DNA of 64,000 nucleotides, from the NCBI RefSeq assembly GCF_003217475.1, contig NZ_QJSP01000002.1, positions 432,925 to 496,924 on the forward strand. Reading direction: 5' to 3'. The notes below the pieces were generated by a model. That model did not search any database, was not told where the DNA came from, and worked only from the letters and a program-made list of their open reading frames with translations. The translations under genes were made by a program, and so were the position numbers. This document shows, one piece after another, positions 53,498 through 62,036 of this stretch. The stretch comes from Williamsia limnetica. GTDB taxonomy: Bacteria; Actinomycetota; Actinomycetes; Mycobacteriales; Mycobacteriaceae. Every line of letters begins with the position of its first letter. Position 1 is the first letter of the stretch.

Positions 53498-55291
53498 CTA
53501 ACCTTCGTTCGCCGGGCGGAGGAAGTCGCCGGCGACTTCGACGGCAGGCTGCGAGCTACCACCCCCGACGACGAGCGACGCGAACGCGATGTCGCCCGAG
53601 ATCCCGGTGAACCAACCGTGTGCATCGCCGCTGTCGCCGTACTCGGCGGTCCCGGTCTTGCCACCTAGACCACCGATGTCGCTGAGAGCGCTCGCGGTGC
53701 CTGACGTGACCGTTTGCCGCATCATCGCGCGCAACTGGCCGATCACCCTCGGGTCAAGAGGTTCCGGTGTCATGTTCGCGGTGGTCGTCTCGCCCACGAT
53801 CAGACTCGGCAAGACCATGGAACCGTGTCCGAGGCTGGCTTCGACGACGGCCATCCCGAATGGTGATGCCGTCACGCTGCCCTGCCCGATACCGTTCTCC
53901 ACTCGTAACGCGGGGCTGTCCGCGCGGGGCACAGCCCCGGTCACGGTGACGATCCCGGGAACCACGAAGTCCACACCGAGGCCCAACTGCTCCGCCACCG
54001 CCGGTAGTGCGTCAGGGCCGAGCCGGTTCGACAGCGTGGCCATCGTGGTGTTGCACGACCGAGAGAAAGCGGTGGACAGGGGTACAGCGCCGAGGTCGAA
54101 GTCGTCCTCGTTGGGTATGGTCCGGCCCTCTATGGTGGCTCGGCCTGGGCATGGGAGGACTGTGTCGGGCGTGGCGGTGCCCGAGGACAGCGCTGCTGCG
54201 GTGGTGATCGTCTTGAAGGTCGAGCCGGGCGGATAGAGGCCGCTGAGCGCGATTGCGCCACCGGCGTCCGCGGCGCTGTTCTGTGCCACCGCGAGAAGTC
54301 CACCGGTCGACGTCGACATTGCCACGAGTACGGCCGGTTTACCTTGTGCGGCAACGGCTTGCTGCGCGAGCAGCTGCAGCCGTCGATCCAGGGTCAGCTG
54401 TAACGGATCGGCGGGCTGTGCAGCAACCGACGTGAGCTGGTCAACGGGGTTTCCGCTGTCGTCGACGATGCTGACGGACCATCCGGCACCCCGCGAGATG
54501 CGGTCGTTCCAGGCCTTGTCGATACCCCCGAGTAACGGCGACTTCAGGGCCCTGTCGACGGTGAGGAGTTTTCCCTGCTCCACGACGGTGACTCCGCTGA
54601 TCGACTCGAGCCGGGACCGGACGCTGTCCAGGTCACGCTCACGCAGCGTCGCAACGGTGACGACATCTGTCTGCTGCTGTCCGGCCGCACTTTTGATCGA
54701 CTTGTCGGTGATGGAAGGATCGATTCCGGCGAGAACAGGGGCCAATGCAGCTGATCCCTCTGAAAGGGCATCGCGGCGAAGGGTGACCACACCCACCGTG
54801 TGCCAAGTCATCAGGGCCGCACCGCCGCGATCGACCACAGGAGTCATCACGTTCTTGTCGTCCGAATACTGCAAGTGCGTTCCCGGCGCGAGGTTCTTGT
54901 GCAGCAGGGTCGAAGACCATTCGAGGCGCCAGCCGTCGTCGGTGTCGATGGCGCGCCCGCCGGTCTCGTAGTCGAGTCCTCGTCCCTCACCGAACTCCCA
55001 CGACATCGTCAGAAGTCCTGTACCGCTCTCATCGTCCACGTCATGGGCGCTGACCCGCACCTCGGCGTTTTCTCCGAGGTGGGTGAACATGTCGCTGATC
55101 GCCGATTCTGCCGCGGCGGGGTCAGTGGTGTGTTCGGCTGCCTTGCTCGCGTCGCCGGAACTCAACGCCGACGCGAAAGAGCCAAAAGGATCTTCTGGGT
55201 TGTCGCCGAGCGCAGCGCAACCTGCGGTCAACAGCGTCGTGACCATCAGCAGGATTCCCGCCGCCAACCGAGTGCGCTCAACGTTTCTCAT
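53498..55291 (-). CDS. Lipoprotein penicillin-binding protein (transpeptidase, PbpA/MecA-like)
   Basis: A 597-residue protein from ATG 55289-55291. The signal peptide ends LLTAGC (lipidated Cys25). An NTF2-like MecA_N domain lies at about 35-150, a linker dimerisation domain follows to about 270, and the transpeptidase domain is C-terminal: STFK with Ser357, SCN at 412-414, and KTG with Lys545. All three motifs are intact, so it should be an active D,D-transpeptidase of class B cross-linking peptidoglycan. A beta-lactamase-like gene lies upstream in the same direction. Confidence 0.92.
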   Translation of the reverse strand: MRNVERTRLAAGILLMVTTLLTAGCAALGDNPEDPFGSFASALSSGDASKAAEHTTDPAAAESAISDMFTHLGENAEVRVSAHDVDDESGTGLLTMSWEFGEGRGLDYETGGRAIDTDDGWRLEWSSTLLHKNLAPGTHLQYSDDKNVMTPVVDRGGAALMTWHTVGVVTLRRDALSEGSAALAPVLAGIDPSITDKSIKSAAGQQQTDVVTVATLRERDLDSVRSRLESISGVTVVEQGKLLTVDRALKSPLLGGIDKAWNDRISRGAGWSVSIVDDSGNPVDQLTSVAAQPADPLQLTLDRRLQLLAQQAVAAQGKPAVLVAMSTSTGGLLAVAQNSAADAGGAIALSGLYPPGSTFKTITTAAALSSGTATPDTVLPCPGRATIEGRTIPNEDDFDLGAVPLSTAFSRSCNTTMATLSNRLGPDALPAVAEQLGLGVDFVVPGIVTVTGAVPRADSPALRVENGIGQGSVTASPFGMAVVEASLGHGSMVLPSLIVGETTTANMTPEPLDPRVIGQLRAMMRQTVTSGTASALSDIGGLGGKTGTAEYGDSGDAHGWFTGISGDIAFASLVVGGGSSQPAVEVAGDFLRPANEG

Positions 55292-55349
55292 CGTTCGCGA
55301 ACTCAACCAGCACGCACCCTGCATAACAACCGCCGACACAGGTGGTAGG

Positions 55350-55368
55350 CGATAGCGTTTGGCTATCG
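55350..55368 (-). terminator. Short hairpin between the beta-lactamase-like and PBP genes
   Basis: CGATAGC at 55350-55356 pairs with GCTATCG at 55362-55368. It lies about 40 nt past the beta-lactamase-like stop; no U-run follows, so its terminator role is uncertain. Confidence 0.35.
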
Positions 55369-55408
55369 GCGCAGTTGGGGCGCCCTGGGCAGGGCTGAAA
55401 ATCGCGAT

Positions 55409-56323
55409 TCAGCTCAATGCGCTGCGGACCTCGTTCACCGCCACCCGCGCAGCCTGGCCGATGGCCGCCTCCACCGTGGGTAGCGACAGCTCCGATCGCG
55501 CGGCATGGGTGAACACCGCCACCGCGACCGGATATTCGCCCGGATATTCGACCACGGCGACCTCGTTGCGGATCGCTCCGAGCGTCCCGGTCTTGCCTGC
55601 CACCGTTGCGATTCCGAGTGGGAACCCGGATGAGATCCGCTGCTTCCAGGCCTGTTTGCGCATGGTGGTGCGAATGAAGTCGCAACTATGGCGCGAGGCA
55701 ACGCGATCGGTCCAGATCAGGTCGAGGAGGCTCGTGGCGTCCCGAGCTGTGGTGGCACCGGCCAACGCGGGGTCGTAGGCGCTGATCGATCCACGCCAGT
55801 CGATATTGGCCAGCGCGGTGAAAGCCTCGGCGACGGAGCTCGTCCCGGTGTCGGAGAGCAGTTGCTTCTGGACGTGCGCCATACCGCCGACCACGTGTGT
55901 GGCGTGCAACCCCGCCTCGTCGAGTACCTTGTGAACGTAATCGAGTCCGACTTCGGCGAGGATCACATCGGCAGCGGCATTGTCGGAGACGACCATCATC
56001 TGTACGGCCAGGTCACGCCAACTCAGGGTGATCGGATCATGCAACGCGGCAATACCTGTCGGTCCGGCCGCTTGCTCGCGGGGATCGACTGTGACCTTCT
56101 CGCGCAAATCGATGTCACCGTTGTCCGCGCGCACGCACAGGGCCGCGAACAGCGGCAGTTTGTATACCGAAGCCATCACCACAGGGTCATCGGCGTACCA
56201 ATCGAACTCGCGCTCGGGTGAGCGCCCTATGGTCCGAGCGTGTAGCCAGGCGGCGCACCCGGCATCGGCGAAGATCTCCCGAAGTCGTTGACCCACAGCA
56301 CTGTCATGCTTCCCGATCGTCAT
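55409..56323 (-). CDS. Serine hydrolase of the class A beta-lactamase fold
   Basis: A 304-residue protein from ATG 56321-56323, whose start overlaps the LysR stop (ATGA). It has Ser52-V-Y-Lys55, SDN at 113-115 and KTG at 244-246, the three beta-lactamase/PBP motifs. Unlike true class A beta-lactamases it has no signal peptide, and no ExxLN (Glu166) motif is seen between SDN and KTG. Deacylation of a beta-lactam is therefore doubtful. A cytosolic esterase/amidase or a degenerate enzyme is possible. GTG 56338 is an alternative start. Confidence 0.85.
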   Translation of the reverse strand: MTIGKHDSAVGQRLREIFADAGCAAWLHARTIGRSPEREFDWYADDPVVMASVYKLPLFAALCVRADNGDIDLREKVTVDPREQAAGPTGIAALHDPITLSWRDLAVQMMVVSDNAAADVILAEVGLDYVHKVLDEAGLHATHVVGGMAHVQKQLLSDTGTSSVAEAFTALANIDWRGSISAYDPALAGATTARDATSLLDLIWTDRVASRHSCDFIRTTMRKQAWKQRISSGFPLGIATVAGKTGTLGAIRNEVAVVEYPGEYPVAVAVFTHAARSELSLPTVEAAIGQAARVAVNEVRSALS

Positions 56324-57198
56324 CGGGAGAGTTTCCACAATGCCGATTCAAGTGCGTCTATCGGAGCCTGCTGCGCCTTGGGCCGGCGAATCACCAGCAA
56401 TCGCAGAGGTACGTCGTCCGAGATCATCGATACCGTCTCGATTCCCGCGACGACGCCGAGCCGGCCCGGCGCCGGCGCCACGGCGAATGCTTCACCACCG
56501 GCGACGGCCGCCACCAGCTCGCTCGGCGCCCGCACCGGCAGTATCGCCGGGTCGAGACCCCGGACGTGCAGGGTGTCTATGAGCAGATCGAATGCCGGCG
56601 GGTTGGCCGCGCGCGGCGAGTGCGCCAGCGCCAGCCCGTGCAACATGCGGACCGTCGGCCGCTTCGCCGCCGCTACCGGGTGTCCGGCTGGCACCAGGAA
56701 GGTGCGGTCGATCCGGGCCACCGGGCCGCTCTCGAGACCGTCACGTACGCAGGGGTGTTCGACTATTGCGAGGTCCAGCAAGCCTTTTCGGACGTCGTCG
56801 ACGAGATCGACCACGGGCGCCACACTGATTCGGTGACGTTGCTGCGAGCCGAGTCCGGCAAGTGCAGCAGCGCACTGCGCTGCAATCGACGGATCGAGAT
56901 CGGGCGCAAGCCCGCACCGCAGCACGTCGGCATGTTCGCGAAGGCGACGCGCCTCACCGGTGAATCGGTCGGCGTCATCGATCAAGACTCTCGCACGGGG
57001 CAACAGCTCGCGCCCCGCGGCGGTCAGCTCGGCACCATGCGGTGCGCGCCGGATCAGCTCCACCCCGAGTTCACGCTCCAGTCGGCGCAGACCTTGCGAC
57101 ACCGGTGGCTGAGTCATCTCCAACCTGATCGCGGCGTTGCCGAAATGTCCTTCCTCGGCGACGGCGACGAAGAACCTCAGATGTCTGAGCAGATCCAT
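56320..57198 (-). CDS. LysR-family transcriptional regulator
   Basis: A 292-residue protein from ATG 57196-57198. The N-terminal helix-turn-helix occupies about 1-60 (MDLLRHLRFFVAVAEEGHFG; RLEMTQPPVSQGLRRLEREL). A substrate-binding-type effector domain follows (about 90-290). The stop overlaps the start of the beta-lactamase-like gene, so the two are translated together rather than divergently as in ampR-ampC. Autoregulation with its downstream partner is inferred. Confidence 0.93.
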   Translation of the reverse strand: MDLLRHLRFFVAVAEEGHFGNAAIRLEMTQPPVSQGLRRLERELGVELIRRAPHGAELTAAGRELLPRARVLIDDADRFTGEARRLREHADVLRCGLAPDLDPSIAAQCAAALAGLGSQQRHRISVAPVVDLVDDVRKGLLDLAIVEHPCVRDGLESGPVARIDRTFLVPAGHPVAAAKRPTVRMLHGLALAHSPRAANPPAFDLLIDTLHVRGLDPAILPVRAPSELVAAVAGGEAFAVAPAPGRLGVVAGIETVSMISDDVPLRLLVIRRPKAQQAPIDALESALWKLSR

Positions 57199-57262
57199 GC
57201 CACCACTGTGACACCGTCAGGGTTTCCGGAGAAATGAGTTCCGCGCGGCACCGGCCGGGACG

Positions 57263-57577
57263 TCACGAAGCGCGCCGATGCCGTCCGCTGTGCTCTTCGA
57301 TCCCCGCTGCGGCCAACGCAGCACGGAGTAGCCGCACGGTGTGACCCCACGCCGATGCTTCCTGCTCCAGGTGCTGGGCGATCTCGGCATTGCCGCGGTC
57401 CCATTCATGTTCGGCGAGTTCGCGCAGTTCCACCACTTCGTCCATGCCGAAGCCGACCAACTCGATCAGTGCTGAGGAGTCGGCGCACGCCCATTCGATC
57501 TGATCGCGGCGCAGCGTCATCAGCCGCTCCAGGTCATCAGCCAGCGCCGCCTGTGCCGATGCAGGTAGACCACTCAC
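57263..57577 (-). CDS. Hypothetical protein, 104 residues
   Basis: A small helical-looking protein (LADDLERLMTLRRDQIEWAC; MDEVVELRELAEHEWDRGNA) with no membrane segment or signal peptide. I do not recognise a family. It lies between the LysR gene and the phosphoketolase gene, all on the minus strand, with gaps of 64 and 96 nt. Confidence 0.6.
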   Translation of the reverse strand: MSGLPASAQAALADDLERLMTLRRDQIEWACADSSALIELVGFGMDEVVELRELAEHEWDRGNAEIAQHLEQEASAWGHTVRLLRAALAAAGIEEHSGRHRRAS

Positions 57578-57673
57578 CCGAACCAGGGTGCCGCAGGACG
57601 GCGAGAACAGCCAGGAGACGCGCCGTGGCGTGCGAATCTGATTTCCTGGCCGAACTCACCGATGGGCAGGCCG

Positions 57674-60064
57674 CTACCCCTGAGACCACTTCCACTCACG
57701 GATCTCTGGCATGTCCTCGAAGTGTTCACGGACGTAGTCGTGGTGTCTACGCAGTTGCGACTGGCAGAACTCGGCCAGGTCGCCGCTCTTCTCTGGCACC
57801 CTTCTGCTACGCCGCAGCGCTTCGAGAACCAGGTGATAGCGACTCATCCTGTTGAGGACAACCATGTCGAAAGCAGTTGTGGTGGTGCCCTGCTCGCTGA
57901 ATCCGCGAATGTGAAAGCGTTCGGGATTGGTACGTCCGTGCAATTGCTGGTGCACGGCACGTGGGTAGCCGTGGAAGGCGAACACCACGTCGGTCTCTGC
58001 GGTGAAGAGATCGACGAACTTCTGCTCCGGCATGCCGTGCGGATGATCGTTCTGCGGCAGCAGTCCCATCAGGTCGACCACGTTGACGACGCGGACCCGC
58101 AGCCACGGTACCCACTCTCGCAGGAGTTGGGCGGCGGCAAGCGTCTCTTCTGTCGGGACATCGCCCGCTGCGGCGAGCACGATGTCGGGCTCCTCCTCGG
58201 AGCCGACCGCCGTCGGGCTTTCCGTACCTGCCCACTTCCAGATCGACGCCCCGGCGGCGCAGTGTTCGTTGGCCTGATCCAGAGTCAGGTATTGCGGGTG
58301 CGATTGTTTGTCGACCACAAGCACATTCACGTGATCGCGGCTCCGGAAGCAGTGGTCGGCGACCGAGAGCAACGTATTCGAGTCCGGGGGTAGCCACACC
58401 CTGACCACCTCGGGGGACAGCGGGATCACCGCATCGATCATTCCCGGGCCCTGGTGGCTGAACCCGTTGTGATCATTGCGCCAGCACGTGCTGGTGAGCA
58501 GCACATTGAGAGACGCGACTGGTTCGCGCCACGGCAGAGCCACTGCATGCTGAAGCCACTTGGCGTGCTGAACCAGCATCGAGACGCTCACCATCGCAAA
58601 CGCCTCGTAGGTCGCGAACAGGCCGTGCCGACCGGTGAGGAGGTAGCCCTCCAACCACCCCTGACACAGGTGCTCGCTGAGAACCTCCATGACCCGCCCC
58701 TCGGGAGAGAGCCCGTCATCGTTCTCGGTGCGAGGCAGCTGCCAGCAGCGGTCGGTCACCTCGAAGACGGCCTGCAACCGATTCGACGCCGTTTCGTCGG
58801 GGGAGAAGAGCCGGAACGTGCCGCCGTGCTTGTCGTCCGAGTTCTGCTTGTAGATGTCGCGCATCAGCTCGCCGAGGACCTTCGTCGTTTCATACGACCT
58901 CGCGCCGGGCGTGTCGATCTCCAGCGCATACGACTCCAATGCCGGAATCTTCAGCGGCACCAGATTCCGTCCGCCGTTGGCGTACGGCGTCGACCCCATC
59001 CGCAGATCTCCGTCCGGAGCGAGTTCGGCGAGTTCCTTGGTGAAGGCCCCATGATCGTCGAACAGGTCCTCGGGCCGGTACTTCCGCAGCCAGGCCTCGA
59101 GTAGGCCCAGATGTTCTGGATTCTCGCGTACTCCGGACAGTGGGACCTGATGACTCCAGTGGGTGCCCTCGATGAGCTTGCCGTCGACTTCGTGTGGCCC
59201 GGTCCAGCCCTTGGGAGTCCGCAACACGATCGCCGGCCACTTCTCTCCGACCGGTTCGCCCGCCCGAGCTGCCGACTGGATGGCCGCAATCTTTCCGTGC
59301 GCGGTCGTCAGGGCCGCCGCCAGCGCAGGGAAGACCTCGTTCGGATCGTCTCCTTCGACGAAGATCGGTGCCCATCCCTGCCCCGAGAGGTACGAATCGA
59401 TGTCGCGGTCACTGGTGCGGCCGAGCACGGTCGGGCTCGCGATCTTCGCCCCGTTGAGATGCAGGATCGGTAGTACAGCACCGTCGCGGGCGGGATTGAG
59501 GAACGCCGGGATCTTCCACGACCCCGAGAGCGGCCCCGTCTCGGCCTCGCCGTCGCCGACCACACAGGCGACGACCAGATCGGGATTGTCGAAGGCGGCG
59601 CCCGCCGCGTGGATGAGGGCGTACCCGAGTTCGCCACCTTCGTGAATCGAACCGGGTGTCTGCACGCTGACGTGGCTCGGGATACCGCCGGGCGTCGAGA
59701 ACTGTCGGCACAGTGCCTTCACCCCCGCAGAATCACCAGAGATGTGGGGGTAGACCTCGCTGTAAGTGCCCTCGAGGTAGGTCGCTGCGACCAGCGCCGG
59801 TCCGCCGTGACCAGGACCGGTCACGTAGAGCCACTGCGTCCCGGTGTCACGGATGTGCCGGTTCAGCAGGGTGTAGATCATCGACAGGCCGGGACTCGTG
59901 CCCCAGTGACCCAACAATCGCGGCTTGATGTGTTCAACGGTGAGAGGTTCGCGGAGCAACACATTGTCCTGCAAATAGATCTGCGCGACGGTCAGATAGT
60001 TCGCCGCGGCCCACCACCGCAGGTCGAGTTCGAGGTCGGAATTGGAGTAGTCGGCCAACGTCAT
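57674..60064 (-). CDS. xfp: Phosphoketolase (xylulose 5-phosphate/fructose 6-phosphate)
   Basis: A 796-residue thiamine-diphosphate enzyme that cleaves xylulose 5-phosphate or fructose 6-phosphate with phosphate to acetyl phosphate. Both family signatures are present: EGGELGY and GAAFDNPDLVVACVVGDGE. Further conserved stretches are YVTGPGHGGPALVAATYLEG and TSTCWRNDHNGFSHQGPG. The length is normal. ATG 60062-60064 is preferred for Shine-Dalgarno spacing; TTG 60073 is possible. No acetate kinase gene is next to it. It is divergent from the DMT-like genes. Confidence 0.97.
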   Translation of the reverse strand: MTLADYSNSDLELDLRWWAAANYLTVAQIYLQDNVLLREPLTVEHIKPRLLGHWGTSPGLSMIYTLLNRHIRDTGTQWLYVTGPGHGGPALVAATYLEGTYSEVYPHISGDSAGVKALCRQFSTPGGIPSHVSVQTPGSIHEGGELGYALIHAAGAAFDNPDLVVACVVGDGEAETGPLSGSWKIPAFLNPARDGAVLPILHLNGAKIASPTVLGRTSDRDIDSYLSGQGWAPIFVEGDDPNEVFPALAAALTTAHGKIAAIQSAARAGEPVGEKWPAIVLRTPKGWTGPHEVDGKLIEGTHWSHQVPLSGVRENPEHLGLLEAWLRKYRPEDLFDDHGAFTKELAELAPDGDLRMGSTPYANGGRNLVPLKIPALESYALEIDTPGARSYETTKVLGELMRDIYKQNSDDKHGGTFRLFSPDETASNRLQAVFEVTDRCWQLPRTENDDGLSPEGRVMEVLSEHLCQGWLEGYLLTGRHGLFATYEAFAMVSVSMLVQHAKWLQHAVALPWREPVASLNVLLTSTCWRNDHNGFSHQGPGMIDAVIPLSPEVVRVWLPPDSNTLLSVADHCFRSRDHVNVLVVDKQSHPQYLTLDQANEHCAAGASIWKWAGTESPTAVGSEEEPDIVLAAAGDVPTEETLAAAQLLREWVPWLRVRVVNVVDLMGLLPQNDHPHGMPEQKFVDLFTAETDVVFAFHGYPRAVHQQLHGRTNPERFHIRGFSEQGTTTTAFDMVVLNRMSRYHLVLEALRRSRRVPEKSGDLAEFCQSQLRRHHDYVREHFEDMPEIREWKWSQG

Positions 60065-60228
60065 GTGCAACAACTTTCGTCGTGCGAGCAGGGCAATGGC
60101 GATTATCCCGGCAGATCGGGGGTCCTCGCCACGCCAGGAGTACCCCGATGCCGGATTTTCTCCCCACCGCCACTGGCTATTCGCTCACACGGCCCGGCGA
60201 CAGCCAGGTTTCTCCAAGAACATCCAAG

Positions 60229-60244
60229 TATCGTCATTCCGGTG
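60229..60244 (+). promoter_or_regulatory. Leaderless-type -10 element for the first DMT-like gene
   Basis: TATCGT at 60229-60234 is followed by 7 nt and then GTG 60242. The spacing and TANNNT pattern fit a leaderless transcript. Confidence 0.5.
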
Positions 60245-61129
60245 CACTTGTTTCTCCCGGCGCTGTTGGCGACGCTGTCGGCGCTGCTCGTCGCCTGCGG
60301 GACACTCGTGCGCCAACGCTCGTCGACGCCATCCGGCGGCATCACCAAACGGTGGTGGCTGGGAGTTCTGATCGCGGCCGCCGGGTTTGCGCTGCAGGCC
60401 GTCGCGCTCGGCTTCGGCTCGTTGCTGTTGGTGCAGCCGTTGATCGTCCTGTCGGTGCTGTTCGCCTTGCCGATGGAGGCGTATCTCGACCATCGTCGCC
60501 TGAACTTCCACGAGTGGAAGTGGGGCATCATCCTGACGATCTGTATCGCCGCGTTCGTGGTGATCGCCGCGCCTGAGCCCGGCAAACACAACGTGTCGGC
60601 AGGGGTGCTCGCCGGCACCATCGTCGTGGTCATCGCGGTCCTCGCGGGACTGGTGATCGCGGCCAGGCTGGTGTCCCTGCACCACCGCGCACTGCTGTTC
60701 GGCTCGGCGTCCGGATTACTCACCGGCGTGCAGGCCTTCCTCCTCAAAGGGGTGGTGACCCAACTCGGTGACGGATTCGTCGAAGTTCTCATCCACCCGG
60801 AGATCTACCTCATCCTGCTGGTCGCGAGTGCGTCGGTCGTGACGCAGCAGTTGGCGTTCGCGGCGCATGATCTGCAGACGTCGTTCCCGGCGATGACCGT
60901 GTGGGAGCCCGCCGTGGCGATGTCGCTCGGTGTGGTGCTGCTCGGAGAGCGGGTCGACGTCAACTGGATCGAGGGAGTCATCGCGGGCATCTCGTTGGTG
61001 GTGATGCTCCGAGCGGTGTTCGTCCTTGCCCGGCATGCCGCCGAGCGTGAGACGGAATTCGAGGTCGAGATCCTCAAGAGACCCGCTCCCGCACCGGGGG
61101 GCAGCGCCATGGGACCGACGGACCATTAG
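60242..61129 (+). CDS. DMT-type multi-helix membrane protein (first of tandem pair)
   Basis: A 295-residue protein from GTG 60242 with about nine hydrophobic helices. It resembles EamA/DMT-superfamily members of actinobacteria (LQAVALGFGSLLLVQPLIVL; DLQTSFPAMTVWEPAVAMSL; GVVLLGERVDVNWIEGVIAG). The C-terminal tail is polar. It lies 7 nt before a clear paralog. Substrates of this DMT group are unknown. The phosphoketolase gene is divergent. Confidence 0.88.
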   Translation: MHLFLPALLATLSALLVACGTLVRQRSSTPSGGITKRWWLGVLIAAAGFALQAVALGFGSLLLVQPLIVLSVLFALPMEAYLDHRRLNFHEWKWGIILTICIAAFVVIAAPEPGKHNVSAGVLAGTIVVVIAVLAGLVIAARLVSLHHRALLFGSASGLLTGVQAFLLKGVVTQLGDGFVEVLIHPEIYLILLVASASVVTQQLAFAAHDLQTSFPAMTVWEPAVAMSLGVVLLGERVDVNWIEGVIAGISLVVMLRAVFVLARHAAERETEFEVEILKRPAPAPGGSAMGPTDH

Positions 61130-61136
61130 CGACTCC

Positions 61137-61991
61137 ATGCACACCATCGCACCGGCGATGCTCGCGGTTGCCGCCGCCTGCCTCATCGCAATCGGAACAG
61201 TCCTCCGGCAACGCGCGTCCGCGACCAGCGGCGCCATCACCCCCGGCTGGTGGTTGGGCGCAGGCCTGGCGGTGACCGGATTCGGCGTGCAAGCAGTCGC
61301 ACTCGGTCTCGGGTCGATCCTGCTGGTTCAGCCGCTGCTGGTCCTCGCGGTGCTGTTCGCGCTGCCACTGGAGGCCTGGTTCGACCACCGCCGCCCGACT
61401 CGAGTCGAATGGGCCTGGGGCGGCGCTCTGACGGCTTGTGTGGCGTTGTTCCTCTGTCTTGCCTCGCCGCGGTCATCCGATCATCGAACCGGGCAGTTGG
61501 CCTCCGCGGTCACCATCGCGGCGGTCGTGATCTGCCTCATCGGTCTGGTGATAGCGGCCGAGAGTTGCACCAGCCATTTCCGCGCCTTGTTCTACGGGCT
61601 CACCGCCGGCGCACTGTTCGGTATCTCCGCGCTCCTGATCAAGACCGTCATCAACCAGGGTGTGGAGAACTCGGCGACGGTGGTGGTGCAGCCCGAGATC
61701 TACCTGCTCGTTGTGGTCATCGGCGCGGGTATCTATGCGCAGCAACGCGGTTTCGGATCAGGGGACCTGCAGACGTCGTTCCCCGCGATGACGGTGATGG
61801 AGCCGGCTGTCGCGATGGTCCTCGGACTCGCGCTGCTGTCCGAACGGATCGATGTGACGATGTGGGAAGCCGGAGTCGTCGCCGTGGTCCTGGTCGTCAT
61901 GGTGGTGGCGGTGATCGAGCTCGCCCGGCATTCCGCGATCCGCACACCTGCGAAATCCGGCCCGGAGAACGTGGCGCCCGAAAAGTCATAG
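61137..61991 (+). CDS. DMT-type multi-helix membrane protein (second of tandem pair)
   Basis: A 284-residue paralog of the preceding gene, starting at ATG 61137. It shares VQAVALGLGSILLVQPLLVL, DLQTSFPAMTVMEPAVAMVL and LLSERIDV. The two genes are 7 nt apart, so a heterodimer of two half-related proteins is plausible. Which solute is transported cannot be told. Confidence 0.88.
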   Translation: MHTIAPAMLAVAAACLIAIGTVLRQRASATSGAITPGWWLGAGLAVTGFGVQAVALGLGSILLVQPLLVLAVLFALPLEAWFDHRRPTRVEWAWGGALTACVALFLCLASPRSSDHRTGQLASAVTIAAVVICLIGLVIAAESCTSHFRALFYGLTAGALFGISALLIKTVINQGVENSATVVVQPEIYLLVVVIGAGIYAQQRGFGSGDLQTSFPAMTVMEPAVAMVLGLALLSERIDVTMWEAGVVAVVLVVMVVAVIELARHSAIRTPAKSGPENVAPEKS

Positions 61992-62036
61992 CGTGCATGA
62001 CTGGAACCTCCCCACCGGCAATGGCAGGGTGGGGTG

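Noticed and set aside
59609..60241. N-terminal extension of the first DMT-like gene
   Set aside because: The extension is antisense to phosphoketolase and has no membrane-protein character; GTG 60242 with a leaderless -10 fits better.
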